From contig NZ_VCRA01000006.1 of assembly GCF_005938385.1 (NCBI RefSeq), positions 1 to 64,000 on the forward strand: a DNA stretch of 64,000 nucleotides, given 5' to 3'. The DNA is from Paenibacillus mesophilus (lineage in GTDB: Bacteria; Bacillota; Bacilli; Paenibacillales; NBRC-103111). A program made the translations under genes and the position numbers. The notes beneath the pieces are model-generated. The model did not search any database and had not been told where the DNA came from. It saw only the letters and a program-made list of their open reading frames with translations. Shown here in pieces: positions 59,803 to 64,000 of this stretch. The number at the start of each line of letters is the position of its first letter. The first letter of the stretch is position 1.

Positions 59803-61236
59803 CTAATTGGCCCAGCGCCGATTATCACGCTTTTTGAAATTCTGCTGATCCTGCGGCGGCTTCGGCTTTGGTTGCTCCGAATGACTGCGATCGAGATTCA
59901 CGAATTTGTTGAAGTTTTTCTGGAACACAAGCTCCACCGTTCCTGTCTGGCCGTTCCGCTGCTTGGCAATGTTGATTTCGATAATATTTTTCTTTTCGGT
60001 CTCTCTATCGTAGTAATCGTCACGGTACAGAAACGCTATGATGTCGGCGTCTTGTTCGATCGATCCCGACTCCCGCAGGTCCGACATCATCGGCCGCTTT
60101 TCTTGCCGTTGCTCGACAGCCCGGCTGAGCTGCGATAGCGCGATGACAGGCACGTCCAGTTCGCGGGCAATCTGCTTCAGCGTCCGAGATATTTCCGATA
60201 CTTCCTGCTGCCGATTCTCGCCGGCCTTGCCCCGGCCTTGGATGAGCTGCAAATAGTCGATCAAGATGAGGCCCAGCCCCTTCTCTTTCTTCAGCCGGCG
60301 GCATTTTGCCCGGATCTCGTGAACCGTAATCGAAGGAGAGTCGTCGATGAAAATATTGGCTTCGGATAATTTGCTGATGGCTGTCGTCATTCGCTCCCAG
60401 TCTCCTGGCTCGAAGTATCCAGTCCGCATCCGTGTCGCGTCGACATCAGCCTCCGCGCATATCATCCGCTGAACGAGCTGCCCGGCGCCCATCTCGAGAC
60501 TGAAAATAGCGACTGTCTCTTTCGCTCGCACGCCGACATTCTGGGCGATATTCAGTGCGAACGCGGTCTTCCCTACGGATGGACGAGCGGCGACGATAAT
60601 CAAATCAGATTTCTGGAAGCCGGACGTCATCCGGTCTAAATCGGGGAAGCCGGACGGTACCCCGTTTATGCCGCGGTAAGTGTCCCGGTTTGAATAGCGG
60701 TCCTCTACCTGCTCGTAGACGGTTATCAAGACATTGCGCATAGTCGCGAATTCCTGCGCCGGCGCGGCCAAGTCTGCAAGTTTTGTCGCCGCCGTTTGCA
60801 GTCCGGAAATAACGATTCTTGGGTCTCCCGTTGACGCCGCCTGCCGCATGACAGCCATGCCGGCTTCGATCCCTTTTCGGAGCAGATACTTTTCGTAAAC
60901 AGTGCCTACGTAAGCATCGACGTTGGCCGCCGTCGGGACGCTGTTTGCCAAATCAGACAGATACTGCATGCCGCCGATAAAATCCAATTCTTCCTCGTCA
61001 CTCAAACGGCTGCTGAGCGTGATCAGGTCGATCGGCTCCTCTTCGTCGTATAGAGCGGCCATTCGGCTATAAATGCGGGCGTGCTTCCTGTCATGAAATG
61101 CTTCACCCTGCAGCTTGGCGCGCACAATCTCGATAGCCGTGCCCGTGGTGTCTAGCAGGATCGCTCCAAGAATGGCCTGTTCCGCCGGAAGATCACACGG
61201 TATCGGCATCCCCAGGAACTCATCCAAATTTGTCAC
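59803..61236 (-). CDS. Replicative DNA helicase, DnaB-type
   Basis: Protein of 477 aa. N-terminal domain starting IPCDLPAEQAILGAILLD; RecA-like motor with Walker A ARPSVGKTAFALN, Walker B LGLILIDYLQLIQG, LSQLSRAVEQRQEKRPMMSD and the arginine finger region. C-terminal Lys/Gln-rich tail. Drives fork movement from the phage origin. Overlaps the helicase-loader gene by 4 bases. Confidence 0.95.
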   Translation of the reverse strand: MTNLDEFLGMPIPCDLPAEQAILGAILLDTTGTAIEIVRAKLQGEAFHDRKHARIYSRMAALYDEEEPIDLITLSSRLSDEEELDFIGGMQYLSDLANSVPTAANVDAYVGTVYEKYLLRKGIEAGMAVMRQAASTGDPRIVISGLQTAATKLADLAAPAQEFATMRNVLITVYEQVEDRYSNRDTYRGINGVPSGFPDLDRMTSGFQKSDLIIVAARPSVGKTAFALNIAQNVGVRAKETVAIFSLEMGAGQLVQRMICAEADVDATRMRTGYFEPGDWERMTTAISKLSEANIFIDDSPSITVHEIRAKCRRLKKEKGLGLILIDYLQLIQGRGKAGENRQQEVSEISRTLKQIARELDVPVIALSQLSRAVEQRQEKRPMMSDLRESGSIEQDADIIAFLYRDDYYDRETEKKNIIEINIAKQRNGQTGTVELVFQKNFNKFVNLDRSHSEQPKPKPPQDQQNFKKRDNRRWAN

Positions 61237-61577
61237 CCGGTCTCACCTCGCAATATAGCCATCACTTTATCCCGATTTCCGGCCGGAGGAGGCGCCGCAT
61301 TCTCACGCCAATGTTCGATCTGGGCAAGATACGTTTCCGTTTCTTCGCGTTGTCGCTGCCGATCCAACTGCTCGCCGAGCCGGCCGCGGATGTCGGCAAT
61401 TCCTGGGGGAAACCTGCTATTTGTCGCGATATGTTGTTCGACGTTCTTCATCGCGGTATTAAAGGGGATGTCATACAGATATTTCAGATGACGCTCAATG
61501 CTTTCGTCACTGACATCAAAGTGCCTATACTCTTCCTTGATCTCTGCAAGAAGATCGATGACGTCAGCTTTGTCCAC
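61233..61577 (-). CDS. Helicase loader, G39P-like
   Basis: Protein of 114 aa, GTG start at 61577 behind GGAGG. VIDLLAEIKEEYRHFDVSDE ... YDIPFNTAMKNVEQHI ... RFPPGIADIRGRL follows the pattern of the SPP1 G39P loader/inhibitor family. The disordered C-terminal part probably contacts DnaB. Its position between initiator and helicase supports the call. Confidence 0.83.
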   Translation of the reverse strand: MDKADVIDLLAEIKEEYRHFDVSDESIERHLKYLYDIPFNTAMKNVEQHIATNSRFPPGIADIRGRLGEQLDRQRQREETETYLAQIEHWRENAAPPPAGNRDKVMAILRGETG

Positions 61578-62550
61578 GCTGCCTCTCCTCCCTCGCTTTG
61601 CGCCGTAGATCTTCCAACTCACTTTGCTGTTTGGTCCGGCGCTGCGGTACTTCCCGCTGTTCCGGCGGATCTTTCGACTTAGGAGATTCCGGTCCGCCGC
61701 GTTTGCGGTAGCCAATCAGTACACCTTGGACATACGCCAAGTTCCTCTTATCTTCGGATTGTCTGAAGGTTTCGCGCATCGCTTTGATCATCCATTCCCC
61801 GCCGTAGTCGTCGAATAGAACTCCGAGTTCTTGGGCTTCGAATTCCCGAATCTCCCCATTCTTCGTGAAATTGTTCTGATAGGCTTGAAAGATTCGAGAG
61901 AATGGATATTCCTCCGGCGCGATTTCCGTCGTTGTTGTTGTTGTAGTTCTTTTTTTAATAATTGCTTTAATAATTGTTTTAGAAGTCCGAAATGCCGCGC
62001 TAGGATTGAAGAAATGACGCATTAAGCTTCCCTTTTTGGGAAGTTTTCGCTTCCCGATTCGGGAAGTTTTCGCTTCCCTTTTTGGGAAGTTAGTTCCCCT
62101 TTCAGGAAGTTTTTCACCTTCCCGATTAGGGAAGGAACTTCCCTTTTTGGGAAGTTTTTTGGATAGATTCGGCGACTCGTTTTCGATGTTGAAGCTGATC
62201 AGATTGTTCAGTAATTTCGGGTCAAAATCTTCATTCACATCGATATCCCACTGGTCATAATGCTTGTTGATTTGGAAGACATTCATGCTACCTTCCCAAA
62301 AGATGACATTCTTCATAACCAGCGTTTGGAGCTCTTTCCGAATGTGATTGTACTTGACTCCGCACAAGGCAAAATCTTTCAGTTTGGGGATGATCGCCGA
62401 TGTTTTCCCACAGCCCCACGACAGGGTAAGGATAAAGTCGATGATGTTCCTTTGCCGTTGTGTAAACTTTCTCCGAATTATTTCCCTATGTATTTGATGG
62501 TTGATTCTTATATGAGGCCCATCAGGCTGCGGGCTTACAGCGGACTCCAC
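61564..62550 (-). CDS. Replication initiator (O-like N-terminal, DnaD-like C-terminal)
   Basis: Protein of 328 aa, GTG start behind GGAGGTG. Residues about 10-105 resemble the phage replication protein O winged-helix domain (HIRINHQIHREIIRRKFTQR ... SWGCGKTSAIIP). Residues about 130-180 are repetitive and basic (KLPKKGSSFPNRE, KLPERGTNFPKRE) because they are encoded by iterons. A DnaD-like region follows (FSRIFQAYQNNFTKNGEIRE ... MIKAMRETFRQSEDKRNLAY), then a charged tail. It would melt the origin and recruit loader and helicase. Confidence 0.85.
   Translation of the reverse strand: MESAVSPQPDGPHIRINHQIHREIIRRKFTQRQRNIIDFILTLSWGCGKTSAIIPKLKDFALCGVKYNHIRKELQTLVMKNVIFWEGSMNVFQINKHYDQWDIDVNEDFDPKLLNNLISFNIENESPNLSKKLPKKGSSFPNREGEKLPERGTNFPKREAKTSRIGKRKLPKKGSLMRHFFNPSAAFRTSKTIIKAIIKKRTTTTTTTEIAPEEYPFSRIFQAYQNNFTKNGEIREFEAQELGVLFDDYGGEWMIKAMRETFRQSEDKRNLAYVQGVLIGYRKRGGPESPKSKDPPEQREVPQRRTKQQSELEDLRRKAREERQRGQS
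61942..62154. other. Probable phage origin of replication: six iterons plus AT-rich stretch
   Basis: Six 17-base palindromes of the form CTTCCC-N5-GGGAAG lie at 62027, 62050, 62073, 62093 (degenerate), 62118 and 62138, spaced 20-25 bases. On one side an AT-rich tract (about 61942-61982) contains AATAATTG twice, 12 bases apart. The whole array is inside the initiator gene, the same layout as lambda ori within gene O, where the initiator binds iterons and unwinds an adjacent AT-rich segment. Confidence 0.8.
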
Positions 62551-62563
62551 CGGCGCTCACCTC

Positions 62564-62725
62564 CTATGCCGAAATGATCTGCTTATTCCTTTGATCGTTC
62601 TTATGCACAATCACGAGTTTGCCGACAAGCACCTTTGATACAAGCCAATCGTTAGGGTCCTTACCTGCTGATCCGATTGCGATCTTCTGCCGAAGGGTTG
62701 GGCGTTTCCCGTTTTTCAACGCCAT
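62564..62725 (-). CDS. DUF6906-like small phage protein
   Basis: Protein of 53 aa: LKNGKRPTLRQKIAIGSAGK then DPNDWLVSKVLVGKLVIVHK. This matches a common small Firmicute phage protein family (DUF6906). AGGAAAGGA precedes the ATG. It overlaps the upstream gene by 65 bases. Function unknown. Confidence 0.7.
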   Translation of the reverse strand: MALKNGKRPTLRQKIAIGSAGKDPNDWLVSKVLVGKLVIVHKNDQRNKQIISA

Positions 62726-62921
62726 TCAATCCTTTCCTAATGGTTTTACAGATGACACAGCCATTCGCAAGGGATACAGGCTCCAAATGCGGGAACCATT
62801 TCAGGTAATCCTTAACCTGATCCCGGAAAGCCTCCCGATCCACATCTTTCAGCTCCCACAGCTCGCGCCTAAGCGGCACGATTGTTCGCACATTATCGAC
62901 TTCAACAAGGTGGCTGCTCAT
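62661..62921 (-). CDS. Small phage protein with CxxC motif
   Basis: Protein of 86 aa: MSSHLVEVDNVRTIVPLRRE ... DYLKWFPHLEPVSLANGCVI, C-x2-C in the middle, polar end. Its start overlaps the helicase stop (ATGA). Family not recognised. Confidence 0.6.
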   Translation of the reverse strand: MSSHLVEVDNVRTIVPLRRELWELKDVDREAFRDQVKDYLKWFPHLEPVSLANGCVICKTIRKGLNGVEKRETPNPSAEDRNRISR

Positions 62922-64000
62922 GCCGTCACACTATCGCGGCATTCGGTCAGGAACCGGCTAGGAGCCGCAGAAACCAACTCACCATTCCAGTTCTCAACTT
63001 GCTCAGCACGAGTAAGGAAGAGCCGTTCCTTGGCCCGAGTGACGGCAACGTACATCAGCCGGCGCTCTTCCTCCATGTCCACGGTCCGTTTCGACGGAAA
63101 CACGTCTTCATTCAGGCCAGCCACAAAAACCGTATCGAATTCCAACCCTTTGGAAGCGTGGACAGTCATCAGTTTCACAGCATCCTGCTCCTCGACGAGT
63201 TTCTCCTGAATGTCGCGGTACTTCAGCCATTTCAGGAAATTCGAAGCGCTGGCGTCCTCTCCCAGCTGCTTCTTCGAACGCTCCCATGCTTCCATGGCAC
63301 CGATGGCCCGCTCGACATCAGCCATCCGGTTGGTCAGGCCGTGCCGAGCGTAATAGGCGTCTATTCCCAGCGTCTCGATCAGGTAGCGCATCCAGTCAGA
63401 AGCTAAATAGACTTGCCTATCGCGAACAAGCCGATCCAATTCAAGCATGAGATTGATAAACGCCCCGCACCCAACGTCCGACGATGCTTCTGACTGAATG
63501 ATTTCGAATAGCTCCTTATCCCTCTCCAACGCCTGAAACTCTATCGTCTGCATCTGCAGATCGGTCAAATAGGCTCGCGGAAACCGGAGTGCTTTCTTCA
63601 AATTGACCTTATCCCGTGGGTTGAACATGATCTGCAGCCAGGAGATCATCGACTTTACGTCTCCCCGTTTGTAAACATCATCGCCACCTGCAACCCGCTG
63701 AGTAGGCACCTCCCATGTTCCGAGTTGACGTTGAAGAAAATCGATGTGAGAGTTTGTCCGGGCCAAAATAGCGATAGATTTTAGAGGCGCCTCCAACTGC
63801 ATCGAATCTTGAATAATGGAAAATATGAAAGCAGCTTCAGACATTGGATTGATCAATGATGCCCGCTGAACATCGTTACCCTGCTTATGAGCAATCAGCG
63901 TCTTCTCGGTTTGCTTCTCGTTGTGGCTAATCAACTTATTGGCCGCCGCGACGATCGGCTCAGTCGATCGATAATTGTCCTCGAGCTTCACGACCTCGCA
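62918..64000 (-). CDS. UvrD/Rep-type DNA helicase, C-terminal part (gene runs off the window)
   Basis: At least 360 residues; the frame is open through base 64000 (VVKLEDNYRSTEPIVAAAN is motif IV-like). Visible motifs: NYRST, ILARTNSHIDFLQRQL, motif V LMTVHASKGLEFDTVFVAGL and motif VI EERRLMYVAVTRAKERLF. The Walker A half lies to the right of the window. A superfamily 1A 3'-5' helicase, probably for phage replication or recombination. Confidence 0.9.
   Translation of the reverse strand, partial: CEVVKLEDNYRSTEPIVAAANKLISHNEKQTEKTLIAHKQGNDVQRASLINPMSEAAFIFSIIQDSMQLEAPLKSIAILARTNSHIDFLQRQLGTWEVPTQRVAGGDDVYKRGDVKSMISWLQIMFNPRDKVNLKKALRFPRAYLTDLQMQTIEFQALERDKELFEIIQSEASSDVGCGAFINLMLELDRLVRDRQVYLASDWMRYLIETLGIDAYYARHGLTNRMADVERAIGAMEAWERSKKQLGEDASASNFLKWLKYRDIQEKLVEEQDAVKLMTVHASKGLEFDTVFVAGLNEDVFPSKRTVDMEEERRLMYVAVTRAKERLFLTRAEQVENWNGELVSAAPSRFLTECRDSVTA

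Larger units (their letters stand above)
14044..64000. mobile_element. Contractile-tailed prophage (left end here, right end outside)
   Basis: From about 14.05 kb onward the genes form a complete temperate-phage plan: lysogeny control, accessory genes, lysis, tail, head, packaging, then DNA modification and replication. Sheath, tube, baseplate J and spike genes show a myovirus-like particle. The left boundary is inferred from the truncated TadE-like gene; no integrase or right boundary is inside the window, and the helicase at the window end is still phage-like. All morphogenesis frames appear intact, so the prophage may be functional. Confidence 0.85.

Noticed and set aside
62027..62154. Repeat array considered as CRISPR
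   Set aside because: Repeats are short palindromes with spacers of 3-8 bases and lie inside an intact coding frame; no cas genes nearby.
1..64000. tRNA and rRNA genes
   Set aside because: I noticed no cloverleaf with a GGTTCGAATCC-type T arm and no rRNA sequence; a covariance-model scan was not possible.

Overview
The window looks like the chromosome of a Paenibacillaceae-type Firmicute (Paenibacillus/Cohnella-like): moderately GC-rich DNA, strong AGGAGG ribosome binding sites, a gatCAB operon and a Bacillus-style sigY-yxl operon. About 14 kb of host DNA is followed by about 50 kb of a contractile-tailed (myovirus-like) prophage whose right end lies beyond base 64000. Identifications come from reading translated sequence and motifs only; no database search was run. 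|| Host part (1-14 kb): a secreted alpha/beta hydrolase, gatB-gatA-gatC, a DRE-TIM aldolase-like enzyme, a small IDEAL-like protein, the complete sigY-yxlC-yxlD-yxlE-yxlF-yxlG operon (ECF sigma factor, membrane regulators, ABC transporter), an M24 peptidase, an SMP-30-like beta-propeller protein, a decayed fragment, and two TadE/pseudopilin-like genes. The second of these appears to have lost its 5' end, which marks the probable left prophage junction near 14.05 kb. || Prophage left arm (14-24.7 kb): a leftward operon of small genes behind a promoter with a LexA-type box, two divergent repressor/promoter modules at 15.7-16.1 and 16.5-16.85 kb, a string of tiny rightward genes, then an AT-rich accessory block. 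That block holds a membrane protein, a secreted kelch/fibronectin protein, an ATP-dependent DNA ligase, a ribbon-helix-helix protein, a tightly coupled three-gene cassette of unknown proteins (candidate defence system) and a membrane protein that shares its C-terminal domain with the kelch protein. || Late region (24.7-48.2 kb, nearly all leftward): GH25 endolysin, holin, a lipoprotein inserted on the other strand, tail fibre, baseplate (tail protein I-like, J, gp25/DUF2634-like, Gp138-like spike, hub, plug, LysM protein), tape measure, a frameshifted chaperone pair, tube, sheath, neck proteins, minor head protein, capsid, decoration, protease/scaffold, portal and terminase. Upstream of terminase, on the opposite strand, is a compact promoter-hairpin-terminator unit that looks like a 100-nt small RNA. 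|| Early region (48.5-64 kb): two C5-cytosine methyltransferases (one carrying seven tandem repeats), a ParB-like protein, a late-gene activator, a DUF5131 protein, RecU, DnaB, a G39P-like helicase loader, an O-like initiator with six palindromic iterons plus an AT-rich stretch inside its gene (probable phage origin), and a UvrD-type helicase cut by the window edge. No integrase is visible; it is presumably to the right of the window.
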